Shown: positions 44,032 through 53,669, numbered from the stretch's first letter. The stretch: DNA of 64,000 nt from Psychrobacillus sp032154225 (GCF_032154225.1 NZ_JALDYF010000017.1:31119-95118), one strand, 5' to 3'. The notes: generated from the sequence alone by a model not told the origin. Numbers and translations are program-made.

Positions 44032-44190
44032 CCTTCTTTTCCCCTCTGTCACCCGATCACTCGAATGGTTTCTGAAAAAGAATTACAACCGGGCAAATAC
44101 GGTCGGGAGGCATCCGCCGAATTTTCGATAACCTCCACCTCGTCTGCTGAAGATACATTTCCGTCCAATTTCTTCAGCTCTGGCGCTATA
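44032..44190 (-). ncRNA. glmS ribozyme (glucosamine-6-phosphate riboswitch)
   Basis: The minus strand carries the hallmark blocks in order: ATTATA|GCGCCAGAGC (cleavage after the A at 44187), a P2-type arm pairing GCTGAAGA with TCTTCAGC, GACGAGGTGGAGG, TTATCGAAAATTCGGCGG, and CCTCCCG closing back. This is the conserved core known upstream of glmS in Bacillales. It self-cleaves when glucosamine-6-phosphate is bound, lowering glmS expression. The 3' limit is approximate. Confidence 0.93.
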
Positions 44191-44264
44191 ATTGTTTTCC
44201 TCATTTTTACGCGCGCTCATTTCCCTCCATTTCTACGCGGCTAGCTTGAGAGGTTAGACTTCTC

Positions 44265-44514
44265 AAAGGCAGCATATCCATCATACTTTTTCTGTAATTT
44301 TGTGTCAATAAAAAACATCTGAAGTTATGATGAATATTCTATTTTATGATAATGATAGATTATATGTGTAGGTTGGTACATAATCTATCCTTTTGGTTGA
44401 GATAGATCGATTTTTTGTAGAGATCGATCGATTCGACCGATTGTGCCCACTATTCAACCGATTCAACCTTCCCCCACGCAAAGTACCACGAACGCTAGGT
44501 CCGTGGTTCTTCAT
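44265..44514. other. Region between the ribozyme and the ywrA-like gene
   Basis: Contains the presumed glmS promoter (minus strand), an inverted repeat near 44362-44398 (GATAGATTA and its complement) and an ATTCGACCGATT-type repeat cluster at 44431-44467 that recurs at 54267-54324. A weak hairpin (ACCACG/CGTGGT) near 44485-44507 could terminate the ywr genes. Confidence 0.5.
44431..44467. repeat. ATTCRACCGATT repeat cluster, copy 1
   Basis: Two units (GATTCGACCGATT and ATTCAACCGATT) about 20 bases apart, shared with 54267-54324. Confidence 0.6.
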
Positions 44515-45042
44515 CTATCCAGTAATTGCTCCAAAAATTAAAGCTAAAACAATAACAAACGCAGGATGGACTTTGAACTTTTCTAATAGCAATAAACTTG
44601 CAACCATTAGAAATATCGTACTACCTAGTCCAATGCCAGCTACAGATTCTTGCGCAAATTGGATCGTCATAAATGCTAGTAAAATAGCAATTACAGGGCG
44701 AATCAGCCGCGTGAGGTTTTTTACTTCTGGCGCATCTTTGTATTTCATTAAGACTGCCATCATCCCAATCATCATAATAAGCGACGGGGCTACTGTTGCG
44801 AACAATGCGACAATTGATCCCAAAATGCCTGCTTCCTCGTACCCGATGTATCCGGCCATTTTCGTAGCGATTGGGCCTGGTAAAGAGTTCCCGATTGCGA
44901 CTACTTCACTAAATTCTTGTGTATTCATCCAGCCGTACTTTCCGACAACTTCATGCTCGATTAGTGGTATAGAAGACGGACCTCCGCCATAGCCTAGAAT
45001 TCCTGGTATAAAAAATGCGATAAATAGTTGCCAATAAATCAT
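44515..45042 (-). CDS. Chromate transporter family protein, YwrA-like half
   Basis: 175 residues, one CHR domain: FFIPGILGYGGGPSSIPLIEHEVV near the start and NSLPGPIATKMAGYIG, plus several membrane helices. Such half-size CHR proteins work in pairs; the upstream gene encodes the other half and overlaps it by four bases. Start is the ATG at 45042, in that overlap. B. subtilis has the same pair (ywrA, ywrB) beside ywrC and ywrD, and all four counterparts occur in this block. The natural substrate is uncertain; the family name comes from chromate efflux. Confidence 0.85.
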   Translation of the reverse strand: MIYWQLFIAFFIPGILGYGGGPSSIPLIEHEVVGKYGWMNTQEFSEVVAIGNSLPGPIATKMAGYIGYEEAGILGSIVALFATVAPSLIMMIGMMAVLMKYKDAPEVKNLTRLIRPVIAILLAFMTIQFAQESVAGIGLGSTIFLMVASLLLLEKFKVHPAFVIVLALIFGAITG

Positions 45043-45635
45043 TCCTTTTTCCTCCTCTTCAACAAAGGTAAAAAGACAATGATAATGCATCCTAAAATGA
45101 CGATAGCAGGATGAATATGTAGTACTTCCATTAGTACAGCTGATAAAGCTAATAGTAAAAGTGCTTTTAACCAACCAAAAGATTCGCTAGATTTTTTAAT
45201 AAAGTCATATGTTAATACGCCAAGCATTACCGCTACTACAGGTACAACGGCAGCTGACATATTTTGTACCCACGGTATATCCTTATATGCTTGGATCAAA
45301 CCTAAAAATAGAAGCATTAGCAATACAGTTGGAACGATCGATACGATAATAGCATTTATACAACCCCAAAAACCAGCAACACGATAACCGATGTAACCAG
45401 CCATTTTCGTGCCAATTGGTCCTGGCATTGTATTTGCTAGAGCAAGCGTATCTCCAAACTCTTCCTCATCCATCCATTTGTATTTTTTCACAACTTCCAA
45501 ATGAACAAGCGGGATTGATGAAGGTCCTCCACCAAATCCCAACATACCTACGCGAAAGAAAGCTAAGCCAATATTTCGGTGAAGAACACGCTTCGGGTGC
45601 ACGTTGGTGTCCTTCGAGGTTAGACGTTCTACCAA
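45039..45635 (-). CDS. Chromate transporter family protein, YwrB-like half
   Basis: 198 residues with one CHR domain (FRVGMLGFGGGPSSIPLVHLEVV and NTMPGPIGTKMAGYIG) and about five membrane helices. Cotranscribed with the ywrA-like gene and overlapping the end of the gamma-glutamyltransferase gene by seven bases, so translation is likely coupled. Confidence 0.85.
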   Translation of the reverse strand: MVERLTSKDTNVHPKRVLHRNIGLAFFRVGMLGFGGGPSSIPLVHLEVVKKYKWMDEEEFGDTLALANTMPGPIGTKMAGYIGYRVAGFWGCINAIIVSIVPTVLLMLLFLGLIQAYKDIPWVQNMSAAVVPVVAVMLGVLTYDFIKKSSESFGWLKALLLLALSAVLMEVLHIHPAIVILGCIIIVFLPLLKRRKKE

Positions 45636-47233
45636 GCTGCAATTGCTCCGTCCGTTCGAGACTCTGTACCACCTTGGAGAACACCCGTTTCTGGATTTCT
45701 CCAGATTATTTGCCCACGCCCGAAGCTACCTGTATCCGCAGTGACATGAATATCATGACCTTTTCTTATTAAGCTTTGTACAAGATAGTTCGGGAATTCC
45801 GGCTCTACATGAACAGTTTTCCCTTTTATCCATTGCCATCTTGGCATATCAAGATTTGCTTGAGGGTTCAATAAATAGTCCACTGTATTGCTGACAACTT
45901 GGAAATGTCCCTGTGGCTGCATATAGCCGCCCATTACTCCAAACGGTCCAACTGCATGACCATCTTTCGTTAAAAAGCCTGGAATAATCGTATGGTAAGT
46001 ACGTTTCCCTGGTTTCAGCGTGTTTGGATGTGACTCATCTAGGGAAAAATCATGCCCACGATTCTGCAAACCAATTCCTGTTCCTGGCACCACGATACCG
46101 GATCCAAAGCCCATATAGTTACTTTGAATATACGAAATCATATTTCCTTCCTCATCAGCTGCAGCTAAATACACTGTGCCTCCTTTTGGAAGTTCATACG
46201 GTTCCGGATTACTTGCACATTCACCAATTACTTTTGCACGTTTCTCTGCGTATTCGTCAGACAATAAATATTCTGTGCTTACTGGCATAAACTCAGGTTC
46301 TGTAATGAAAGATTGACCATCTGTGAATGCAAGTTTCATCGCTTCGATTTGCTCATGAATGGTATGTGCACTTTGCCATTCTGGTTTAGAAAGTTGCTCA
46401 AAAACATTCAATGCCATAAGAGCTACCATACCCTGACCATTTGGTGGTATTTCCCATACGTCATAGCCACGATAATTTGCAGACACAGGGTTTACCCATT
46501 CAGGTTTATACGTTGTTAAATCCTCTTTCGATAAATAACCATCGTGTTTTTTCATGAAAGCATCTATTTTATCCGCAATTTCACCTTCATAAAAATCACG
46601 AGCATTCGTTTCTCCAATAGCACGCAATGTTTTAGCATGACCTGGTGATGACCAAACTTCTCCTATTTCAGGTGCTCTTCCGTTTGGAGCAAATGTTTCA
46701 AACCAAGCGGAAAACTCTTCTGAAGTGAAAGTTTCTTTGAATTTATTAAATGCAGATTTCCAATACTTACCGAGGATTGGAGTTAACGGATAACCTTCTT
46801 CTGCATAGCGAATCGCTGGAATGAGCACGTCTTTAAGTGGAAGCTTGCCGAATTTCTCTGACAATGCTGCCCATGCCGCTGGAACACCTGGTACAGTAAC
46901 TGGTATCACACCGTGTACAGGCATTTTTTCATGTCCTTTTTCTCTAATCGCTTCTGCAGAAATCGACTTTGGTGCTGGTCCTGATGCATTTAAACCATGT
47001 ATTTGGTCTTTTGTCCAAATAAGTGCAAAGGCGTCTCCGCCAATTCCGTTAGATGTGGGTTCTACCACTGTAAGTGCCGCTGCAGTTGCAATTGCTGCAT
47101 CAATGGCATTTCCGCCTTTTTGCAGAATTTCTAATCCAGCTTGTGCTGCCAGTGGTTGCGATGTTGCAACCATGCCTTTTTTAGCAAAAACAGTATGACG
47201 TTTTGCTGCAAATGGGTGGTTTAAGTAATCCAT
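45629..47233 (-). CDS. Gamma-glutamyltransferase family protein, YwrD-like
   Basis: 534 residues with the Ntn-hydrolase GGT fold: GMVATSQPLAAQAGLEILQKGGNAIDAAIA, EPTSNGIGGDAFALIW, and the processing/nucleophile region PKGGTVYLAAADEEGNMIS with the conserved Thr. No signal peptide, unlike secreted GGT, as in YwrD. It probably cleaves gamma-glutamyl bonds in the cytoplasm. It is flanked by an oligopeptide-type ABC transporter and CHR genes, which suggests import followed by hydrolysis of gamma-glutamyl peptides such as glutathione. Confidence 0.88.
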   Translation of the reverse strand: MDYLNHPFAAKRHTVFAKKGMVATSQPLAAQAGLEILQKGGNAIDAAIATAAALTVVEPTSNGIGGDAFALIWTKDQIHGLNASGPAPKSISAEAIREKGHEKMPVHGVIPVTVPGVPAAWAALSEKFGKLPLKDVLIPAIRYAEEGYPLTPILGKYWKSAFNKFKETFTSEEFSAWFETFAPNGRAPEIGEVWSSPGHAKTLRAIGETNARDFYEGEIADKIDAFMKKHDGYLSKEDLTTYKPEWVNPVSANYRGYDVWEIPPNGQGMVALMALNVFEQLSKPEWQSAHTIHEQIEAMKLAFTDGQSFITEPEFMPVSTEYLLSDEYAEKRAKVIGECASNPEPYELPKGGTVYLAAADEEGNMISYIQSNYMGFGSGIVVPGTGIGLQNRGHDFSLDESHPNTLKPGKRTYHTIIPGFLTKDGHAVGPFGVMGGYMQPQGHFQVVSNTVDYLLNPQANLDMPRWQWIKGKTVHVEPEFPNYLVQSLIRKGHDIHVTADTGSFGRGQIIWRNPETGVLQGGTESRTDGAIAAW

Positions 47234-47263
47234 GATGATCCCCCTCTAATTCTTATTAATGTT

Positions 47264-48265
47264 TTATATTTTCGTACCTGCAAAGTGACATGCTGCAAAA
47301 TGTCCTTCTTCAATTTGCTCCCATGCCGGCTTTTGACTTTTACAAATATCTTGTACAATCGGACATCTCGTATGAAATGGACAGCCTGTTGGTGGATTTG
47401 CCGGATTAGGTAAATCTCCTTGTAGGCGAATTCGTTTTTTATTGGCATGAACAGATGGTCTTGGAATTGCCGATAAAAGTGCCTGTGTATACGGATGGAT
47501 TGGATTTGCAAATAGATCTTTCACTGTCCCTAACTCCACTGTGTTACCTAAGTACATTACTAGCACACGATCACAGAAATAACGAACTACACCAAGATCA
47601 TGTGAAATAAACAAATACGATAAATTATACTTTTCTTGCAATGTTTTTAGTAGTTTTAGAACTTGTGCTTGTACTGATACATCTAGGGCAGAAACCGCTT
47701 CATCACAAATAACAAATGAAGGATTTAACGCTATTGCCCGGGCAATACCGATACGTTGTCTTTGCCCACCACTAAATTCATGAGGGTAACGATCAAAATG
47801 CTCTTCTTTTAATCCCACTTCTTGCAACAAATCAATTACTGCTGAACGTTTTTCTTTTGCAGACATATTTGTGTGCATCGTAAAAACTTCCTCAAGTGCA
47901 TTTCCGATTCGTTGTCTAGGATCTAAAGAAGCAAATGGATCTTGAAAAATCATTTGCATTTCTTTCACAAACTTCAACTTTTCTTTACGTTTTAAGTTTT
48001 GGATTTCCTCGTCACGGAAGTAAATTTTTCCTTCCGTTAACTCTTCAAGCCCTAAAATTGCACGTCCAAGTGTCGACTTACCACAGCCCGATTCTCCTAC
48101 AACCCCTAAACTTTCACCTTCAAATAAATGAAGGGAAACATCTTCGACAGCTTTTACATGTCCTTGAACACGTTTTAATACGCCACCTTTAATAGGAAAA
48201 TACTTTTTAACACCTTTTAATTCGAGGAGAATTTTCGGATCAGCTTTTGGCAATTGATTGACCAT
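47264..48265 (-). CDS. Peptide ABC transporter ATPase (OppF/DppF type)
   Basis: 333 residues. Walker A GESGCGKST, signature FSGGQRQRIGIARAIALNP, Walker B FVICDEAVSALD, and the C-terminal oligopeptide-transporter extension with the Cys cluster (TGCPFHTRCP ... AACHF) typical of OppF. Start at 48265 has GAGGAGG upstream and overlaps the preceding ATPase gene. Forms the cytoplasmic heterodimer with the OppD-like ATPase. Confidence 0.92.
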   Translation of the reverse strand: MVNQLPKADPKILLELKGVKKYFPIKGGVLKRVQGHVKAVEDVSLHLFEGESLGVVGESGCGKSTLGRAILGLEELTEGKIYFRDEEIQNLKRKEKLKFVKEMQMIFQDPFASLDPRQRIGNALEEVFTMHTNMSAKEKRSAVIDLLQEVGLKEEHFDRYPHEFSGGQRQRIGIARAIALNPSFVICDEAVSALDVSVQAQVLKLLKTLQEKYNLSYLFISHDLGVVRYFCDRVLVMYLGNTVELGTVKDLFANPIHPYTQALLSAIPRPSVHANKKRIRLQGDLPNPANPPTGCPFHTRCPIVQDICKSQKPAWEQIEEGHFAACHFAGTKI

Positions 48266-49247
48266 GGTTAACATCCTCCTCTGCATGTAACCAACAACTT
48301 ACGATATGTTCTTGGCCTAAATCAAATACTGGTGGTGCTTCTTCACGACATTTATCCGTAGCAAATTTACAGCGTGGATGAAATCTACATCCTTGAATTT
48401 GTTCTTGTAAGCTTGGAAGAGAACCGGCTATTGGCTCTAATACAAAATCCGGGTCGTCTACGTTTGGCACTGAGTTTAGTAGTCCAATTGTGTAAGGATG
48501 TTTTGGATGATCAAAAATCTCCGCAACTGGTCCTTCTTCAATTTTCTTTCCAGCATACATGACCATTACTCGGTCTGCTACTTCAGCTACAACACCCATA
48601 TCATGCGTAATTAACATTACTCCCATATTAAGCTTTTCTTTTAATTCATTGATCAAATCGAGAATTTGAGCTTGGATCGTTACATCAAGTGCAGTTGTTG
48701 GTTCATCCGCAATTAGCAATCCCGGATGACAAGCAAGAGCAATTGCAATCATGACACGTTGCCTCATCCCACCACTTAGTTCGTGTGGATACTGATTCAT
48801 ACGTTTTTCAGGGTACGGGATTCCTACCTGCTCCAACAATTCAATTCCTTGTTTAGTCGCTTCGCTTTTACTTAACCTATGGTGTAGAAGTAACGGTTCA
48901 CGCAATTGATACCCTACTGTTAAAACTGGGTTTAAAGCAGTCATCGGTTCTTGAAAAATCATTGAAATTTTAGTTCCACGCATTTTTCTAATTTCTTCAT
49001 GAGGTAAGTTATGAATGGCTTGCCCTTCATACTTCACTTCTCCACTTGCAATCTTTCCATTGCTCGGAAGTAAGCCAATGACCGATAGAGACGTTATACT
49101 TTTACCGCAGCCCGATTCTCCAACGATACATAATGTCTCTCCTTTCGCAATCGAAAAGGAGACATCTCGCACAGCTTGGACTGTTCCATCTGCTGTGCGA
49201 AATTCAGTTACTAAATTATTCACTTCAAGTAATGTCTCCTGCATCAT
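48240..49247 (-). CDS. Peptide ABC transporter ATPase (OppD/DppD type)
   Basis: 335 residues. Walker A GESGCGKSI, signature LSGGMRQRVMIAIALACHP, Walker B LLIADEPTTALDVTIQ, switch ITHDMG, and the C-terminal oligo_HPY extension (CRFHPRCKFATDKC). Second ATPase of the same transporter, five bases after the binding-protein gene. Confidence 0.92.
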   Translation of the reverse strand: MMQETLLEVNNLVTEFRTADGTVQAVRDVSFSIAKGETLCIVGESGCGKSITSLSVIGLLPSNGKIASGEVKYEGQAIHNLPHEEIRKMRGTKISMIFQEPMTALNPVLTVGYQLREPLLLHHRLSKSEATKQGIELLEQVGIPYPEKRMNQYPHELSGGMRQRVMIAIALACHPGLLIADEPTTALDVTIQAQILDLINELKEKLNMGVMLITHDMGVVAEVADRVMVMYAGKKIEEGPVAEIFDHPKHPYTIGLLNSVPNVDDPDFVLEPIAGSLPSLQEQIQGCRFHPRCKFATDKCREEAPPVFDLGQEHIVSCWLHAEEDVNHGQSIAKS

Positions 49248-49252
49248 CTAAC

Positions 49253-50806
49253 CTACTCTCCAATAACGTTTTTTAAGTACCATTTGCCGTTTGGATCTAA
49301 TTCTAGACCTTTATACGCTTTGTCTAATGCTGCTGTAACAATTCCGTGATACATAACGACAACTGCATTTTCTTCAATCATCATTTTATTTGCTTGATCT
49401 AATAATTCTAGACGTTTAGCTTGGTCTGTTGTTGTGCGAGACTGTACAACTAACTCATCAAAAGCTGGGTTGCTATATTGTGCACGGTTAGAAGAGCCAA
49501 CATTATCGCTGTGGAAGTTTGGATATAATAACTCAGATCCATCTCCCGTTACATTCGACCAGCTTAAGAATGTAAGGTCATACTCACCTTGACGAGCTGT
49601 ATCTAAAAACGTCGCCCACTCCATTGATTCGATTTCTACTTTAAATCCAGCTTCTGTTAATTGTGCTTGTGTAATTTCAGCCATCAAAATAAAGTTCGCT
49701 CTATTTGCTGTTAGTAATTTAATCGTACGATCACCATAGCCATTTTTCGCTACTAATTCTTTTGCTTTTTCTAAATCATACACAGTACCTGCTTTGTCTG
49801 CTGATGAATCATATCCAAATACTTTCGGACCAATAACGCTATCACTACGAACGCCAAGTCCATTTAATTTTGAAACAAATGCATCACGGTCCATCGCCGC
49901 TGCAACTGCTTCACGGAACTCAGGATCTTGATTCGTTTCTCTTAGATGGTTAAATGCTAAGTAATACACTGGTGAACCTTCGATTTCTTCAATGTTAATC
50001 GTATCAATAGATTCTAGTCGCTTAATTTGTTCTGTTGGTAAATTGTCAATAAATTGCACTTCACCTGTTTGAAGCATAGATATTGCCGTTGAGATTTCAG
50101 GAACTACTTTAAAAACTACTTTCTTAACTGCTGGTGCTCCATCCCAATATTCTTCATTCGCTTCTAAAGCAATTTGGTCGCCTGGTGTCCAACTAACAAA
50201 CTTGAATGGGCCAGTTCCTACTGGATCTTTCATTAAATCTTGTTTTTGATCAGCTGTTGGGCTTACAATTGCTGCATTTGAATGCGATAAAGATGCTAAA
50301 AATGCACCGTAAGGATATTTTGTTTTGATTTCTACTGTGTTTTCATCAAGTACGTTAATAACATCAACTGGCTCCATTAAAGAGGCACGAGGTGCTGCAG
50401 TTGCTGGATCACGTAGTTTATCAAATGTGTACTTTACTGCTTCTGCGTTAAAAGGCGTTCCATCATGAAACTTAATACCTTCTTTTAGTTTAATAACCCA
50501 TGTATTTTCATCTGGGTTTTCAAATGACTCTGCTAATTTAGGTTCAAATTCCATCGTTTCTACATTACGTGTAAATAATTGCTCATACACTTGTTCCGTT
50601 ACATTCGCTGATGGTGAATCATTCATTAAAATTGGTGATAATCCAACTGCATCTGAAGTAGATGCGTAAGTGAATATTTTATCACTTGCTGTACTTCCGC
50701 CTTTATCTGTTTCTTTTGGTGCTGAAGCTGATTCTCCATTTGAACATGCTGCTGTTAATACTAGTAATGCACTGAATAGTATCGCTAACCAAAATTTCTT
50801 TTTCAT
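49253..50806 (-). CDS. Peptide-binding lipoprotein (SBP family 5)
   Basis: 517 residues with a lipoprotein signal (LLVLTAACSNGES) and the DppA/OppA/GsiB fold: TYASTSDAVGLSPILMNDSPS, WVIKLKEGIKFHDGTPFNAEAV, DPVGTGPFKFVSW. It captures the substrate outside the membrane. The neighbouring gamma-glutamyltransferase makes glutathione or other gamma-glutamyl peptides a good guess, but nickel and dipeptides are transported by close relatives. Confidence 0.92.
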   Translation of the reverse strand: MKKKFWLAILFSALLVLTAACSNGESASAPKETDKGGSTASDKIFTYASTSDAVGLSPILMNDSPSANVTEQVYEQLFTRNVETMEFEPKLAESFENPDENTWVIKLKEGIKFHDGTPFNAEAVKYTFDKLRDPATAAPRASLMEPVDVINVLDENTVEIKTKYPYGAFLASLSHSNAAIVSPTADQKQDLMKDPVGTGPFKFVSWTPGDQIALEANEEYWDGAPAVKKVVFKVVPEISTAISMLQTGEVQFIDNLPTEQIKRLESIDTINIEEIEGSPVYYLAFNHLRETNQDPEFREAVAAAMDRDAFVSKLNGLGVRSDSVIGPKVFGYDSSADKAGTVYDLEKAKELVAKNGYGDRTIKLLTANRANFILMAEITQAQLTEAGFKVEIESMEWATFLDTARQGEYDLTFLSWSNVTGDGSELLYPNFHSDNVGSSNRAQYSNPAFDELVVQSRTTTDQAKRLELLDQANKMMIEENAVVVMYHGIVTAALDKAYKGLELDPNGKWYLKNVIGE

Positions 50807-50826
50807 TTTCGTTCCCCCTGTTTGTT

Positions 50827-51723
50827 TTAATGAATATCCATGTTTGGATCTAATGCATCTCTTAATCCATCTCCTACTACGTTAAAAGCAAAAACCGTTA
50901 ACATAATTGCAATACCTGGAATAATCGTTAAATGCGGAGATGTCCACATAAAGTTTTGCCCTTGTGAAATCATCGCACCCCATTCTGGTGATGGTGGTTG
51001 TGCACCTAATCCTAAATAACTTAGTGAAGCGGTAGATAATATCGCAGTTCCCATTCTCATCGTCGCAAATACAATAATTGGTGCTGTTGCATTCGGTAAT
51101 ATATGTCGAATCATTATGCGAAGGTCTGATGCTCCTAGTGATTTTAACGCCATAATATACTCTTTTTGCTTAATCGACAAAACCGAGCCTCGAACAATAC
51201 GCGCACAACTTGGAATGGACCAAATACTAATTGCAATTGCTACATTTATAAGACTAGTACCTAAAATCGCAATGATTAACATCGCCAATAAAATACCTGG
51301 AAATGAAAACAGTAAGTCTACAATCCGCATAATAATTCCATCTAGCTTCTTATAATAACCACCTAACAATCCAAGTACGATACCTCCGATAAGTCCAAGT
51401 GAAACTGCAGTAAACCCTACAAGTAATGAAATCCTTGCACCGTGTACAATTCGTGACCATACATCTCGTCCGTAGTTATCAGTGCCTAGCCAGTGACCTT
51501 CTGAAAACATTGGCAATTCACTTGCAACTAGGTTTTGCTTTATCGGATCGTGCGTTGCAATAAGTGGTGCAAACACCGCCATCCCAATCTGACAAAGGAT
51601 TATGATAATACCTATGACTGCCAGCTTGTTTTTCAAAAGTCGTTTTAATGTTGTGACGTAGTTTTTTTCTTTTTTTCTCTTCACAGATGTTTTGACATCC
51701 GTTACTAAAACCGTGTTCGTCAT
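50827..51723 (-). CDS. Peptide ABC transporter permease (DppC/OppC type)
   Basis: 298 residues with the N-terminal membrane anchor, DPIKQNLVASELPMFSEGHWLGTDNYGRDVWSRIVHGAR typical of DppC-type permeases, and the EAA loop MALKSLGASDLRIMIRHILPN. Start at 51723 has an ideal GGAAGGAGG site; the frame runs open further upstream over the end of the DppB-like gene. Confidence 0.92.
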   Translation of the reverse strand: MTNTVLVTDVKTSVKRKKEKNYVTTLKRLLKNKLAVIGIIIILCQIGMAVFAPLIATHDPIKQNLVASELPMFSEGHWLGTDNYGRDVWSRIVHGARISLLVGFTAVSLGLIGGIVLGLLGGYYKKLDGIIMRIVDLLFSFPGILLAMLIIAILGTSLINVAIAISIWSIPSCARIVRGSVLSIKQKEYIMALKSLGASDLRIMIRHILPNATAPIIVFATMRMGTAILSTASLSYLGLGAQPPSPEWGAMISQGQNFMWTSPHLTIIPGIAIMLTVFAFNVVGDGLRDALDPNMDIH

Positions 51724-51739
51724 AAGGAACCTCCTTCCA

Positions 51740-52681
51740 TCAGTCGTAGCTAATTCGTGGATCAATAAATGTGTAGATTATATCTACAAGTAAGTTAACA
51801 ACTACAAACAATGTCGCTACTAGTAACACGGAAGCTTGAACCATTGGGAAATCCCTCATTGCAATTGCATCGACCATTAGTCGACCTACCCCATTTATCG
51901 CAAAAACTTTTTCTGTAATAATCGTTCCACCAAGTAAAGCACCAAAGTTTAAACCAATGACTGTAATAACTGGAATCATCGCATTTTTTAATGTATGTAC
52001 CCATATTACCGTGCCTTCTTTTACCCCTTTGGCTCTAGCCGTTCTTACATAGTCAGCTTTAATCACTTCTAAAATGGATGATCTTGTCATTCGAGCAATC
52101 ATTGCAGCTGAGCCTGTTCCAAGAGTAATTGCCGGAAGTATTAATTGTTTAAAGCCCTCTGTTGTATAAAAGGGAGCTGATAACCCTCCGACTGGAAGCC
52201 ATTGCAAATTGACGGAAAAGATTAAAATAAGTATCGCTCCTAACCAGAAGTTAGGAATTGAAATTCCTGCGAGTGCAAAAGTTGTCGATGTTACATCTAA
52301 CCAGGAATTATGTTTCAAAGCTGATATTAATCCAGCTATTATTCCGATAATTATTGCCACAACCATACTTGCAATTGCGAGCTTTAATGTATTTGGAAAA
52401 CGTATAGCAATAGCTTCAGATACAGATTGTTTCGACTGATACGAATAGCCAAAATCTCCTTGTACCGCATTTTTCACATATCGACCATATTGAACGAGGA
52501 AAGGATCATTCAAACCTAAGTTGTCTCGAATGGCTTCTAAATCCGATTCCGTCGCAGTAGGTCCACCGACCATAGTTGCTGGATCCCCCGGGGCTATGTA
52601 CATCGATGAAAAGACAAGAAATGAAATACCAAGTAATAAAAATACAAGTTGTACGCCCCTTCGTACGATTAAAGCAATCAT
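51740..52681 (-). CDS. Peptide ABC transporter permease (DppB/OppB type)
   Basis: 313 residues with six membrane helices, GDPATMVGG and LGLNDPFLVQYGRYVKNAVQGDFG near the start, and the EAA loop DYVRTARAKGVKEGTVIWVHTLKNA. First gene of the five-gene transporter operon that continues into the GGT and CHR genes. Start at 52681, preceded by GGAAGTGGGGG. Confidence 0.92.
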   Translation of the reverse strand: MIALIVRRGVQLVFLLLGISFLVFSSMYIAPGDPATMVGGPTATESDLEAIRDNLGLNDPFLVQYGRYVKNAVQGDFGYSYQSKQSVSEAIAIRFPNTLKLAIASMVVAIIIGIIAGLISALKHNSWLDVTSTTFALAGISIPNFWLGAILILIFSVNLQWLPVGGLSAPFYTTEGFKQLILPAITLGTGSAAMIARMTRSSILEVIKADYVRTARAKGVKEGTVIWVHTLKNAMIPVITVIGLNFGALLGGTIITEKVFAINGVGRLMVDAIAMRDFPMVQASVLLVATLFVVVNLLVDIIYTFIDPRISYD

Positions 52682-53052
52682 AATTTCCCCCACTTCCTTT
52701 CGAATGTTAACTATTTTTTCGTTTTTGGTTAACAAACGTTTGTTATTTGTTAATTGTGATTATAAAACAATTAAATACAAAAAGCTACATGAATATTCAA
52801 ATTAATTTATATTTTTTGATTTTCATTACATTTAGAATATTTTAAATCCATTATCAATTACGTTTTGCATATAAAATGACCATTTTTTATACACTTTGTC
52901 CATATTCATCCTATAATTACTGAAACCGTTTTCAATCACTTCGAGTATAGAAGTAAATAAAATAAAAAAACCGGGCAAAATGACGCCCGATTCTTTAAAG
53001 GTAAAACATTTTAACGACACAATTTCCGGCTCGCTCCAGGCTTCACATTAGT

Positions 53053-53137
53053 CCATACGATGAACGGTTAAATTTTTAAAGCTTGTTGGAATTGGCTGCG
53101 CCGCTTCCAACAAGCTTTTTCATCGGTCATCGTATGG
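53053..53137. repeat. 85-bp nested palindrome
   Basis: Outer arms CCATACGATGA and TCATCGTATGG; inner perfect arms AAAGCTTGTTGGAA and TTCCAACAAGCTTT (14 bp) around a GC-rich loop. Far larger than a normal terminator. Confidence 0.8.
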
Positions 53138-53404
53138 CAAATGTTCACCTTCCGCTCGCCAGAAACTTCAGAGCCAAGTAGTTAAATACTTTTGGCAAAA
53201 GAAGAAGCAAGTAACATTCTATATCTTTTGAAACCGCCAAAGATGCAATTTTGGCGGTTCTTGTATGTTTTTACAAAGTGACACTTCTACATTTGAACAG
53301 AAAGTGGAGAAGTAGATGACAAATTTACTTTGTACAAAAATTGTTGGTCTATTTATAACTAGAAGTGTTGATGAATTTCTTCTCTTCTTATATAAAATGG
53401 CTTA

Positions 53405-53605
53405 AGTAGAAGGTGCATGAATACATTTCCATATGCAGGAAGGATGTAGTGAAAAGCGGCGACACCAGTGGGAAAAGCGCGAGTTGAAAACCCTGGACTG
53501 AGTGGAGCGAAACTTTGTTTTGCGACTAGTAACCGCAGGAGCACAGGAAGCGGCTGAAGCCGTGCCCCACGGTACGCGTCCGCTTGTAACGAAATCCACT
53601 CCCTA
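53405..53605. repeat. GC-rich dispersed repeat element
   Basis: About 200 bases, clearly more GC-rich than its surroundings, with blocks such as AAAGCGGCGACACCAGTGGG, AAGCGGCTGAAGCCGTG and GGTACGCGTCCGCTTGT. Similar non-coding GC-rich elements recur in many Bacillales genomes in my recollection. Confidence 0.5.
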
Positions 53606-53626
53606 TCCTTTTTTATTCTTTCAAAA

Positions 53627-53661
53627 AAACCAAGACATTCTCTTATGGAATGTCTTGGTTT
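53627..53661 (-). terminator. Terminator of the Lrp-type gene
   Basis: AAACCAAGACATTC, 7-base loop, exact complement, with T runs at both ends. Confidence 0.85.
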
Positions 53662-53669
53662 CTCTATTT

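Larger units (their letters stand above)
52682..53669. other. Gene-free stretch with two unusual repeats
   Basis: Nearly 1 kb between the transporter operon and the Lrp gene. It holds the transporter promoter, an 85-bp palindrome (53053-53137), a GC-rich dispersed repeat (about 53405-53605) and the Lrp terminator. Apparent frames over the GC-rich repeat are artefacts. Confidence 0.6.

Noticed and set aside
44029..44244. Plus-strand frame upstream of glmS
   Set aside because: It lies entirely over the glmS ribozyme on the opposite strand.
53359..53599. Two minus-strand frames
   Set aside because: They read across the GC-rich dispersed repeat; composition is unlike real proteins.
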